Source: Bacteroides ovatus
Lineage (GTDB): Bacteria; Bacteroidota; Bacteroidia; Bacteroidales; Bacteroidaceae
Direction: 5' to 3'
Assembly: GCF_001314995.1 (NCBI RefSeq)
Contig: NZ_CP012938.1
Coordinates: 5,828,001 to 5,892,000, forward strand
Length of the DNA stretch: 64,000 bases
Below the pieces are notes generated by a model. It worked only from the letters and a program-made list of their open reading frames with translations. It did no database searches and had not been told where the DNA came from. How positions within the stretch are numbered: position 1 is the first letter of the stretch; every line of letters starts with the position of its first letter. Shown piece by piece: positions 35,293-43,006 of the stretch. Made by a program: the position numbers and the translations under genes.

Positions 35293-36039
35293 TTATTTAT
35301 GCCATATCTCCCATGCGGCAAATGCCTGGAGCAGCAGCATTTCCAGACCGTTTTTAACAACAGCCCCTTGTGCTTCTCCTTTTTTCATGAACAGTGTAAC
35401 ATTCGGATTATATAACAAATCGTAGAGCAAATGGTTTGGAGTCAGTAGCTCATAAGGAATATTAGGGCAGAAATCTACCTTAGGAAACATACCTACGGGA
35501 GTACAGTTGACGATGATTGTATATTCTGCCATAATTTCGGGAGTCAGTTCCTCATAAGTCAGCATATCATCGGCTTTGTGGGTGCGTGATACGAATATAC
35601 TTTCAATACCCAGGTTTTTCAGCCCGTGGTAGACGGCTTTGGAAGCTCCGCCGGTACCCAGAATCAATGCTTTTTGGTGATGAGGCTGCAATAAAGGTTG
35701 AATGGATTGAGTAAATCCGATGATGTCGGAGTTGTAGCCAACCAGTTTGACTTTTCCTTTCTGCTGGCGGATGATTTTAATGACATTCACAGCACCTATC
35801 TTTGCGGTATCACGGTCGAGTTCATCCAAAAAAGGAATCACTTGTTCTTTGTAGGGGATAGTCACATTAAGCCCGCATAAATTGGGATTCTCTTCGATAA
35901 CTTCCATGAAGTTATTAATGCTGGGAATTTCAAAATTCACATACTCTGCATTGATACCTTCGGATTTGAATTTCTCATTAAAGTATCCGATAGAAAAAGA
36001 ATGTCGCAGAGGGTAGCCGATTAAACCATATTTTTCCAT
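35293..36039 (-). CDS. aroE: Shikimate dehydrogenase (NADP+)
   Basis: 248 residues from MEKYGLIGYPLRHSFSIGYF; an ATG two codons earlier (36045) is possible and would start directly after the upstream stop. The shikimate-binding SFSIGYFNEKF and NVTIPYKEQVIPFLDELD segments are present, with the catalytic Lys (in PYKE) and Asp. The nucleotide loop is ILGTGGASKAVYHGL. It converts dehydroshikimate to shikimate. It is shorter than E. coli AroE (272 residues). It follows a lipoprotein gene without a gap. Confidence 0.95.
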   Translation of the reverse strand: MEKYGLIGYPLRHSFSIGYFNEKFKSEGINAEYVNFEIPSINNFMEVIEENPNLCGLNVTIPYKEQVIPFLDELDRDTAKIGAVNVIKIIRQQKGKVKLVGYNSDIIGFTQSIQPLLQPHHQKALILGTGGASKAVYHGLKNLGIESIFVSRTHKADDMLTYEELTPEIMAEYTIIVNCTPVGMFPKVDFCPNIPYELLTPNHLLYDLLYNPNVTLFMKKGEAQGAVVKNGLEMLLLQAFAAWEIWHK

Positions 36040-36045
36040 AATCAT

Positions 36046-37074
36046 TTATTGCTTAGTTGGGTTATTGGGTTTACTTTTTAGAAGACGTACTATTTCTTTT
36101 ACTTTACCGTCAGGGTATTTGTCTTTATAGTATTCCGTCAAATCTTCGTATATCCAGAAATTATAAGGGCGGCCGATAAAGATATTGAAAGTGTTAGATG
36201 ACTTCTCGCCGTCAATGCCTAATTTCAATTTTATATGGTTGTATATTTGGTCGTCAGGAGGAATAAGTCTGCAAGTTTTGGCTATTTCAGTCGTTATTCC
36301 ATACATACCGTGAGCTTCTGCTTCTTCGATTGCGAATTCTTTTTCTGTTATAGGAAAGCCATCAGAGTTGAGTAATGTATATGTACCGGAGTTCTTTTCC
36401 TGAATAGATATACTGTATGATTCTCCATTGGTATAGGGAGATTTACTCTCTAAATCGGCTTTTATTTTTTCTTTAATTTCATCCGTTTCTACATCTATGC
36501 CATATTCTATGGCAACGATATCGAATTTCTGTTCAGATTGAGAGGGGGTTCTGGTAATTACTAAACCTTGTTTCTGGTCAATTTCTTGTCCGTTCAGGCA
36601 GAATTTCCGGTCGAATACGGGTTCTTTCTTTGATTTCCAGGTCAGTTTACTGGAAAAAGTGATGACAGATGGTTCTTTTCCATCATTCCAGTCTATTTCT
36701 ACTTTCTCATTATCGAATGTATGATCGCCATTGAATTCTCCGAAAGTCAGATAATATTTTCCGTCTTTGCTTACTCCTGTTTGCAGACCTGTGAAATAGG
36801 CCATATAAGCTCTGGTGCGTTCGTTTAGCGGAGCATCTTTTTCGTAAGTCTCCCCTTTGTAGATCGCTTTTATTCCTTGATTGGCAATAGAGCCTTTGGT
36901 GAGTGGATTCAGTAAGTCATTGCCTTGAGCATCCTGTACTGAAATGTAAAGAACTATGGGAGAGAAATCCCATATTAGATCATCTTCTCCGTTGTTTGCC
37001 GGATCACAAGAGGTGAAATTGATACAACAAAAAATGCAGAGTAGAAATAGTCCAATTGATTTTGTTGTTTTCAT
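36046..37074 (-). CDS. Lipoprotein of unknown function, 342 aa
   Basis: 342 residues with a lipoprotein signal (SIGLFLLCIFCCINFTSCDP, lipobox FTSC near residue 23), then a low-similarity beta-rich body. Acidic stretches follow the Cys (PANNGEDD), which in Bacteroides can direct lipoproteins to the cell surface. No catalytic or domain motif was recognised. It lies between ubiE/menG and aroE, with a very small gap on both sides, so it may be part of the same transcript. Confidence 0.8.
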   Translation of the reverse strand: MKTTKSIGLFLLCIFCCINFTSCDPANNGEDDLIWDFSPIVLYISVQDAQGNDLLNPLTKGSIANQGIKAIYKGETYEKDAPLNERTRAYMAYFTGLQTGVSKDGKYYLTFGEFNGDHTFDNEKVEIDWNDGKEPSVITFSSKLTWKSKKEPVFDRKFCLNGQEIDQKQGLVITRTPSQSEQKFDIVAIEYGIDVETDEIKEKIKADLESKSPYTNGESYSISIQEKNSGTYTLLNSDGFPITEKEFAIEEAEAHGMYGITTEIAKTCRLIPPDDQIYNHIKLKLGIDGEKSSNTFNIFIGRPYNFWIYEDLTEYYKDKYPDGKVKEIVRLLKSKPNNPTKQ

Positions 37075-37091
37075 AAGGTTAATTTATTAGG

Positions 37092-37829
37092 TTATTTTGT
37101 CGCGGTATAAAGAGTGCAAATGCCAAAGGTCAGCCGTTTGAAGTTGACTTCGCTAAATCCGGCTCGTGCGATGACTCCTTTCATGACTTCCCCTTGAGGA
37201 AATACTTTGATCGTGTCCGGCAGATAGTGGTAGGCACTGTTGTCTTTGGAGAGAAGCTTGCCCAATAATGGAATGACGACTTTAGAGTAGATGGAAAACA
37301 GTTGTTTCATCGGGAAGCGGTCCGGAGTGGTAAGTTCCAGAATTACAAGATGACCGCCCGGTTTCAGTACGCGGCACATCTCGGAGAGCCCTTTGTCGAG
37401 ATCTTCGAAATTGCGGATACCGAAAGCTACAGTAATAGCGTCAAAATCATTGTCGGCAAAAGAGAGTGAAGTGCAGTCCTCCCGGGCAAAAGATATTTTA
37501 TCCGACAGTCCTTCCTTTTTTACTTTTTCACGTCCCACATTCATCATACCTTCCGAGATGTCCGTGCCGATTAGTTCGGCAGGTTGCAGTTTGCGGCAGG
37601 CGAGGATGGCAAAATCCCCTGTACCGGTCGCTACATCCATCATTCGCTGCGGTTGAAAAGGGTGTAACCAGGCAATAGCTTTTTTGCGCCAGCTGCGGTC
37701 GATACCTAAAGATAAGGTATGGTTCAGCTTGTCGTAGGCATGTGCGATGTTGTCGAACATACGTTCCACTTGCTCGGTCTTTTTTCCTTCTTCGTCGTAA
37801 GGCTTGATATGTTGTTGCGGGTAATCCAT
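37092..37829 (-). CDS. ubiE: Demethylmenaquinone methyltransferase
   Basis: 245 residues of the UbiE/MenG class-I methyltransferase family. Motifs: [20 protein letters not shown] near the N-terminus, the SAM loop [14 protein letters not shown], and the family signature [20 protein letters not shown] with [15 protein letters not shown]. Bacteroides use menaquinone, so the last methylation of menaquinone synthesis is the expected role. A repeat-rich gap of 162 bases separates it from purC. Confidence 0.95.
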   Translation of the reverse strand: MDYPQQHIKPYDEEGKKTEQVERMFDNIAHAYDKLNHTLSLGIDRSWRKKAIAWLHPFQPQRMMDVATGTGDFAILACRKLQPAELIGTDISEGMMNVGREKVKKEGLSDKISFAREDCTSLSFADNDFDAITVAFGIRNFEDLDKGLSEMCRVLKPGGHLVILELTTPDRFPMKQLFSIYSKVVIPLLGKLLSKDNSAYHYLPDTIKVFPQGEVMKGVIARAGFSEVNFKRLTFGICTLYTATK

Positions 37830-37991
37830 TTTTTAGTTGATAGTTGATAAATGATAGTTGATAGTTGAAGAAGATAGTTGATAAATGATAGTTGGAAGAT
37901 GACAGAGTTAATAGTTATATGCGATAAGCTGCATATTAACTATCATTTATCATCTATCAACTATCATTTATTATCTGTCATTTATCGCTTA
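37830..37991. repeat. Intergenic direct and inverted repeats between purC and ubiE
   Basis: An identical 22-base word built from GATAGTTGATAAATG plus ATAGTTG occurs at 37839-37860 and 37873-37894. Two near-complementary copies follow at about 37937-37976 (CAACTATCATTTATC blocks). The whole gap thus consists of alternating direct and inverted copies, able to form a long imperfect hairpin. It starts at the ubiE start codon and ends at the purC stop codon. Confidence 0.8.
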
Positions 37992-38936
37992 TCAGCTGTT
38001 CAAAAAAGTTTCGACGTTTTTGAATATACGTTCAGCGATATTGCTAGTATCTTCTTTCACGAATTTCTCACCGGTGATGTTTTCGAACAATTCGATGTAG
38101 CGGTCACTGATGCTTTGTACGATAGCCGGAGTCATTTCCGGTACTTTCTGACCGTCTTTGCCCTGGAAACCGTTTTCCATCAACCATTCGCGAACGAATT
38201 CTTTAGAAAGTTGTTTCTGCGGTTCGCCTTTTTCGAAACGTTCCTGATAACCTTCAGAGTAGAAATAGCGGCTTGAATCCGGAGTGTGGATTTCGTCCAT
38301 CAGATAGATAGTGCCGTTGTGCTTACCGAATTCGTATTTTGTATCTACGAGAATCAGTCCGCGCTCTGCTGCGATTTCAGTACCGCGTTTGAAGAGAGCT
38401 AATGTATATTTTTCGAGAATTTCATACTCTTCCGGAGTAGCCAGTCCTTGTTTTAGGATTTCTTCCTTAGAGATGTCTTCGTCGTGCAATCCCATTTCAG
38501 CTTTCGTAGTCGGAGTTACGATGGGTTCCGGGAATTTCTGGTTTTCGCGCATTCCGTCCGGCAACTTCACGCCACAAATTTCACGTACACCGCTTTTGTA
38601 AGTACGCCATGCGCTACCACACAGGTAACCGCGTACAATCATTTCTACCGGAAAACCTTCACACAATACACCTACCGTTACCATTGGGTCCGGAGTAGCC
38701 ATTTTCCAGTTCGGACAGATGTCAGTAGTGGCATCGAGGAATTTAGCTGCAATCTGGTTCAGCATTTGTCCTTTGTAAGGAATGCCTTCAGGAAGTACTA
38801 CGTCAAAGGCCGAAATACGGTCGGTTGCTACCATGACGAGTTTTTCGCCGTTGATGTTGTACACATCGCGCACTTTTCCGTGGTACACGCTTTTCTGTCC
38901 CGGAAAGTTGAAATCTGTTTTTGTTAATGCTTTCAT
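37992..38936 (-). CDS. purC: SAICAR synthase
   Basis: 314 residues. The family blocks are clear: [22 protein letters not shown] near the N-terminus (KVRDVY and TDRISAFDV), [18 protein letters not shown], and [31 protein letters not shown]. It belongs to the longer purC group (like yeast Ade1 in size). It joins aspartate to CAIR in purine synthesis. Separated from phoH by a 71-base gap with short AT-rich repeats. Confidence 0.97.
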   Translation of the reverse strand: MKALTKTDFNFPGQKSVYHGKVRDVYNINGEKLVMVATDRISAFDVVLPEGIPYKGQMLNQIAAKFLDATTDICPNWKMATPDPMVTVGVLCEGFPVEMIVRGYLCGSAWRTYKSGVREICGVKLPDGMRENQKFPEPIVTPTTKAEMGLHDEDISKEEILKQGLATPEEYEILEKYTLALFKRGTEIAAERGLILVDTKYEFGKHNGTIYLMDEIHTPDSSRYFYSEGYQERFEKGEPQKQLSKEFVREWLMENGFQGKDGQKVPEMTPAIVQSISDRYIELFENITGEKFVKEDTSNIAERIFKNVETFLNS

Positions 38937-38939
38937 TGT

Positions 38940-38982
38940 CTTTATTATAATTACAAATTACAAGTTACAAATAACAAGTCGC
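38940..38982. repeat. Short direct repeats upstream of purC
   Basis: ATTACAAATTACAAGTTACAAATAAC-type tandem words (copies of TTACAA at 38951-38970) lie between phoH and purC. They belong to the same class of AT-rich intergenic repeats as those at 20.6, 26.7 and 37.9 kb. Confidence 0.45.
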
Positions 38983-39007
38983 AATAGGATTTCGAATCTA
39001 AAGACGA

Positions 39008-40024
39008 TTAGTCTTTGGCCAGTTTCACCGGACGTTCGCCGTTGATAACCAGTTGTTCGTTTTTCCGTTTCTCCCGTTCGGCTTTCGCTTCTTTGTCGAA
39101 TTTTTCGTAAGCATCCACGATACGTTCCACCAGTTTATGGCGTACGATATCTTTTTTATTCAGTTCAACAAAACTGATACCTTTCACTCCCTTTAAGATG
39201 CGGAGAGCTTGCACCAATCCCGATGTTTGTGAAGCGGGGAGGTCAATCTGTGTCATGTCTCCCGTCACAATCATTTTGGTGTTCATACCCATACGGGTGA
39301 GGAACATTTTGATTTGCTGTGTGGTAGTATTCTGGGCTTCGTCCAAAATGACGACCGCATCATTCAGCGTGCGTCCGCGCATAAAGGCTAACGGGGCAAT
39401 CTGGATAATGTTCAATTCCATGTATTCCTTTAACTTGGCAGCAGGTATCATATCTTGCAGGGCATCGTATAAAGGTTGCAGGTATGGGTCGATCTTATCT
39501 TTCATGTCGCCGGGCAGGAAACCGAGCTTTTCTCCGGCTTCTACGGCGGGGCGGCTAAGGATGATTTTTTTGATTTCTTTATTCTTCAATGCACGTACGG
39601 CGAGGGCGATAGCGGTGTATGTCTTTCCCGAACCTGCCGGACCGATGGCAAATACCATATCATTCTTGGCGAATCCTTCTACCAGTTTCAACTGGTTTTC
39701 ACTTCGGGGGATGATAGGTTTTCCTGTGACACTGAACACAATCACGTTTCCTGTCTGTTCTGCTTGCGGCGCATTTCCTTTTATAATGTCAATGATAACT
39801 TCTTCTTTCAGTGAATTATATTCGGCGCAGTACTTTTCAAGTTTGGTGATATTTTCTTCGAAGGCACACATTTCTTCCTCGTCGCCCAGCACTTTGATGA
39901 CATTGCCTCGGGCAACTATGCGTAGCTTTGGATATAAAGCTTTAATTAACTGTATGTTGGCGTTGTTTACGCCGTAAAAAATAACCGGATCAATGTCCTC
40001 AAGAACAATCAGCTTCTCTATCAT
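39008..40024 (-). CDS. PhoH-like ATPase
   Basis: 338 residues. An N-terminal KH-like part (VNNANIQLIKALYPKLRIVA) precedes the P-loop ATPase with Walker A GPAGSGKTYTAIAL, Walker B VVILDEAQNTT and GDMTQIDLP (sensor/motif). PhoH-like proteins are RNA-linked ATPases, often associated with ribosome or RNA quality control (near YbeY in many genomes). No ybeY lies here. Cytoplasmic. Confidence 0.95.
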   Translation of the reverse strand: MIEKLIVLEDIDPVIFYGVNNANIQLIKALYPKLRIVARGNVIKVLGDEEEMCAFEENITKLEKYCAEYNSLKEEVIIDIIKGNAPQAEQTGNVIVFSVTGKPIIPRSENQLKLVEGFAKNDMVFAIGPAGSGKTYTAIALAVRALKNKEIKKIILSRPAVEAGEKLGFLPGDMKDKIDPYLQPLYDALQDMIPAAKLKEYMELNIIQIAPLAFMRGRTLNDAVVILDEAQNTTTQQIKMFLTRMGMNTKMIVTGDMTQIDLPASQTSGLVQALRILKGVKGISFVELNKKDIVRHKLVERIVDAYEKFDKEAKAEREKRKNEQLVINGERPVKLAKD

Positions 40025-40050
40025 TAAGTTGTATTAAAGAAAAATTTCTG

Positions 40051-40058
40051 CAAATTTA
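40051..40058 (-). promoter_or_regulatory. -7 box for the phoH-like gene
   Basis: TAAATTTG on the minus strand, 27 bases upstream of the start at 40024. Confidence 0.5.
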
Positions 40059-40125
40059 ATGAAACGTTTTGGATTCTCTGATTGTTTGGAGGTGAATTTT
40101 ACTGCAATTTACATTCATCTTCCGT

Positions 40126-40803
40126 TCATCGGGCAGTAATATGGAAACAACCTTGCTTCAGTTCGTATTTGATATAGCATTTTTCAGCTTGTCGTAGATC
40201 TCTTAAAACTTCGGATAGAACAAGTTTCAGTGTGTCGGCACTCACGTCCTGCATAGGGCGACCGTCTTTATCTTCCACTTTCTTAAAACGTTTCCAACTA
40301 ACATCAAAAGTAGCCCCGAAACAATGTGCCGAGTTGGCGGAGGCATTTCCATTGCGACGGCGGAGACGTTTCACATCGTTTTCAGTACGTAGTACGGAGG
40401 TGATGATTACCTGATTGGGATTCAGCCCTTTGGCAGCCAATGAATCGAGAAAGTTGGAGCCGATTGTATCGAGCAATGCGCTGGCACGTGGAACGAGGTA
40501 GGGAATGGAATGTGTCAATGAATCCACTGCATAAAATTCATTATCAGTGATATGAGTCAACTTTTCTTTCATTGCTTCCGCTTCCTCTCGGTCTGCCAGC
40601 GGGCTAATACCTATCTTTTTAGCGACTTCCAGATGTGCATCGTTCAAATCAGGGAAAGAACGTTTGTAACTGACAACGCCACGAATATTGTGCGGCTTGT
40701 TCAATTTCAGTGACATGTCTTTCTTTTTGCAGCTTGAAGTAAGCGTTGTAAGCCCAATAACAAGTAAAAATAGCGGTAATATGCGAAGCTTGTAAGTAGT
40801 CAT
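40126..40803 (-). CDS. DUF5715 family lipoprotein, M15 peptidase-like
   Basis: 225 residues with a lipoprotein signal (lipobox TSSC near residue 25). The C-terminal half has features of M15/VanY-type D,D-carboxypeptidases: TSVLRTENDVKRLRRRNGNA, SAHCFGATFDVSW (S-x-H-x-x-G-x-x-x-D zinc and substrate motif) and the end CFHIT (last His). DUF5715 is, as I recall, such a Bacteroidetes family. Role in peptidoglycan trimming is inference. Confidence 0.83.
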   Translation of the reverse strand: MTTYKLRILPLFLLVIGLTTLTSSCKKKDMSLKLNKPHNIRGVVSYKRSFPDLNDAHLEVAKKIGISPLADREEAEAMKEKLTHITDNEFYAVDSLTHSIPYLVPRASALLDTIGSNFLDSLAAKGLNPNQVIITSVLRTENDVKRLRRRNGNASANSAHCFGATFDVSWKRFKKVEDKDGRPMQDVSADTLKLVLSEVLRDLRQAEKCYIKYELKQGCFHITAR

Positions 40804-40820
40804 TTTGTATTTTTTGCCCG

Positions 40821-40828
40821 CAAATATA
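40821..40828 (-). promoter_or_regulatory. -7 box for the DUF5715 gene
   Basis: TATATTTG on the minus strand, 18 bases upstream of the start at 40803. Confidence 0.5.
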
Positions 40829-40887
40829 CGCTATTTTTTCATACGTTCTATGTTTTGCATTATTTTCCGCCTCATATCTTTTACGGG

Positions 40888-41748
40888 TCACTCTAAAATA
40901 TTTTCCGGTATTTCCGGACGGGTATCAAGAGTGCCTATAATGGTATAATCCGTGTTATCTATTGTTGTCTTCAGCGTTGGTATTATTAAATAATCACTTC
41001 TAGTAAGAGCCTTGTTAATAAGTTGCTCCCAATCTATCTTTAAATATCTTTGTATAAGATTGATAACTGCATTTACACTTGTAACTCCATCAAATAGTTC
41101 AAATCTTAATTTGTGAGGGGTGGGAGGGGTTGATGCATCCGTGAAATTTCCTTGTTCGTCAGATGCATAATTTAATGTTAAATAAGGTATGGCGTATGTA
41201 GGAGATGAGTTGCCGAAACCATTTTCTAATTTGACTGAAAAATCGTATGTTCCTTTGGCTATCGGATTTTGGGATAGTTCGTTTTTGGAGTCGCTATATC
41301 GGAAGAAATAGCAATCTTTAGATTCATTGTTAATCAAATAGACCACAGTGCCATTGGACAGTGCCGGATGATTACTTTCTTTTATTGCGTATGCCAAATA
41401 ACTGTCTATAATTTTAATTTTTAATTCAACTATTTCGTTGGTGATATTACCTTTTACTTTCACCTTTGTTTCTCCTTTCTTTTTGGGGGTAACTTTTAAA
41501 CTTCCCATTCCTATTGAGCTGGATAAATCTACATCGATGCTTAAAATATCAGTTTCTTCTACAGTCACGGTATAGTCTCTGTTTCCACCTCTAATGGTAA
41601 TATCTGTTGCTCTTAATAAAGGTTGTTCGTAATACTCTTTTTCAAAGGATAAAGGATATATCTTTTCTTCATTATTATTGCCACAGCTAAAAAAGATAAT
41701 TGTACAGAGGAATGACAGTAGTGCTCCAAGTAAATGTTTTGTTTTCAT
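40888..41748 (-). CDS. Lipoprotein with Ig-like segment, unknown function
   Basis: 286 residues with a lipoprotein signal (LLSFLCTIIFFSCGNNNEEK; lipobox FFSC near residue 22). Residues 45-115 (ITIRGGNRDYTVTVEETDIL to KGETKVKVKG) look like a bacterial Ig-like (BIG2) domain with the G-x-x-x-V-x-V end. The rest is beta-rich without a recognised family. The gene is AT-richer than its neighbours. Surface exposure is plausible. Confidence 0.8.
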   Translation of the reverse strand: MKTKHLLGALLSFLCTIIFFSCGNNNEEKIYPLSFEKEYYEQPLLRATDITIRGGNRDYTVTVEETDILSIDVDLSSSIGMGSLKVTPKKKGETKVKVKGNITNEIVELKIKIIDSYLAYAIKESNHPALSNGTVVYLINNESKDCYFFRYSDSKNELSQNPIAKGTYDFSVKLENGFGNSSPTYAIPYLTLNYASDEQGNFTDASTPPTPHKLRFELFDGVTSVNAVINLIQRYLKIDWEQLINKALTRSDYLIIPTLKTTIDNTDYTIIGTLDTRPEIPENILE

Positions 41749-41815
41749 GATTATTTTGTTTTATAGTTTTGCAGGAGAGATATAGTCTTATAAGTTCCTG
41801 TGTTGACGTTGGAGG

Positions 41816-41823
41816 CAAATATA
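41816..41823 (-). promoter_or_regulatory. -7 box for the Ig-like lipoprotein gene
   Basis: TATATTTG on the minus strand, 68 bases upstream of the start at 41748. Confidence 0.45.
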
Positions 41824-41885
41824 AAGATTTTATCGATATGTTGAAGTAAATAGTGTATTTATTTCCTGTCCTCCAGCTATTTTCA

Positions 41886-41893
41886 TACATTTG
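41886..41893 (+). promoter_or_regulatory. -7 box for the DUF6078 gene
   Basis: TACATTTG on the plus strand, 47 bases upstream of the ATG at 41940. Confidence 0.5.
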
Positions 41894-41939
41894 TAGCGGT
41901 TTATAAAAATAGGCCACTTTCCCACTAAACATAACACAC

Positions 41940-42377
41940 ATGAAAACAGATTTCGATTACAATTCTATGCCCGTTAGCTTCGCTCATTGCTTGAATGGAC
42001 ATTGTTTGCGTGCGGACAAATGTTTGCGGCGACAAGTAACTCTCCGAATGCCGAAACAGCGGGCTGCTGTAATGGTTATTAATCCCGAACATGTCACTTC
42101 CGATGGTGTAGACTGCACTTACTTTATTGATGAAAAGCCGGTGTTGTTTGCACGGGGTATGAAACATTTGCTGGATCGGGTGCCGCTTGCTGATGCCACC
42201 GTTATCAAACGACAGATGATAGCCTACTTTGGCAAAACGATCTATTACCGTTGTTGCAACAAGGAGCGGCTGATTAAACCGAAGGAGCAGGAATACATAC
42301 AGGGACTTTTCCGCAGGCGGGGAGTTACAGAAACGCCTCAATTTGACGAATATATAGAATACTATGATCTTGGGTAA
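41940..42377 (+). CDS. DUF6078 family protein, cysteine-rich N-terminus
   Basis: 145 residues, soluble. The N-terminal segment FAHCLNGHCLRADKCLRRQV has C-x4-C-x5-C, and further Cys occur in GVDCTYF and YYRCCNKE, so metal or Fe-S binding is possible. The body contains FARGMKHLLDRVPLADATVI and a C-terminal LFRRRGVTETPQFDEYIEYY. I recall this as DUF6078, a Bacteroidales-restricted family without known function. The gene stands alone and is followed by a long palindrome-rich stretch. Confidence 0.8.
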   Translation: MKTDFDYNSMPVSFAHCLNGHCLRADKCLRRQVTLRMPKQRAAVMVINPEHVTSDGVDCTYFIDEKPVLFARGMKHLLDRVPLADATVIKRQMIAYFGKTIYYRCCNKERLIKPKEQEYIQGLFRRRGVTETPQFDEYIEYYDLG

Positions 42378-42392
42378 GTATATCCGTTAGTT

Positions 42393-42514
42393 CCGGTAGT
42401 CCCACATATTGTGGGAAAGTATTCTTTTATATTATGGGAATTTATTCCCGCAAAATAAGGGAATAAATTCCCTCCAGCTAGGGAATCTTTTCCCATAATA
42501 TATGGGACTACCGG
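42393..42514. repeat. Nested inverted repeat of about 120 bases
   Basis: The outer stem CCGGTAGTCCCACATATT (42393-42410) pairs with 42497-42514 in 17 of 18 positions. A second stem, TATTATGGGAA near 42430-42440, pairs with TTCCCATAATA at 42490-42500. Inside, GGGAATTTATTCCC (42436-42449) and GGGAATAAATTCCC (42459-42472) are both nearly self-complementary and also pair with each other. The spacing gives a cruciform-like layout. Confidence 0.82.
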
Positions 42515-42603
42515 GGACTGTAATACCCTGATAATAGTTGACTGCCTTTTTTCTTATCTTCGGGTTGGGTTGACATTTATTATGTAGGTATTATATAGCA
42601 GTC

Positions 42604-42650
42604 CCGGTATGAGAAATGCATGATGAAAGTATGAGAAATACCGGTTTTTT
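42604..42650 (+). terminator. Candidate terminator inside the palindrome-rich region
   Basis: CCGGTAT (42604-42610) pairs with ATACCGG (42638-42644), followed directly by TTTTTT. Between the arms are two direct TATGAGAAAT words. On the plus strand this has terminator form and could end the DUF6078 transcript or an RNA made from this region. Confidence 0.5.
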
Positions 42651-42757
42651 ATGACATTTCAGGCAAAATATTATGAGAAACAGCTTTTTGAAAAGTATTT
42701 CTCATAGTGCTATTGCTTTGAATTACAGGTAATTATTCTATGGATTATGAGAATATG

Positions 42758-42783
42758 AGAAATGATTTTGCAAAATCATTTCT
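42758..42783. repeat. Perfect 26-base palindrome
   Basis: AGAAATGATTTTG followed directly by its exact complement, with no spacer. It includes one of the TATGAGAAAT words at its left edge. Could be a dimeric protein-binding site. Confidence 0.85.
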
Positions 42784-42947
42784 AGTGGCGCGACATTCCG
42801 GGATTATTGTAATTGTATACAAAGAATGAGCGATATGGCTTCACGACTTATTACATATTTTGTGTTACATATTTTATGTAACATAAAGAACGTAATAAAT
42901 CCGGAATGTTCAAAGAAGATTTATTCGAGTTATATATAAAAAACAAA

Positions 42948-42989
42948 CGCTGATGAGAACAAGTAATCATGCTTTTCTCATCAGCGTAT
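42948..42989 (-). terminator. Terminator after the flotillin gene
   Basis: ACGCTGATGAGAA (about 42949-42961) pairs with TTCTCATCAGCGT (about 42976-42988). On the minus strand it is followed by TTTGTTTTTTATAT, a clear T-rich tract. Confidence 0.85.
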
Positions 42990-43006
42990 ATTATGTTGGA
43001 TTACAA

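Larger units (their letters stand above)
42378..42948. other. Palindrome-rich non-coding region
   Basis: About 570 bases with no credible gene on either strand, made up of nested inverted repeats (listed separately) plus repeated TATGAGAA words at about 42609, 42630, 42672, 42747 and 42755 and inverted at 42698. TTACATA/TATGTAA (42865-42881) and ACATTCCGG (42793-42801) with CCGGAATGT (42901-42909) form further stems. Could be a structured RNA, a binding array, or the remains of a mobile element. Confidence 0.7.

Noticed and set aside
42393..42783. CRISPR array
   Set aside because: The repeated words are short, unequally spaced and in both orientations; there are no regular spacers and no cas genes in the window.
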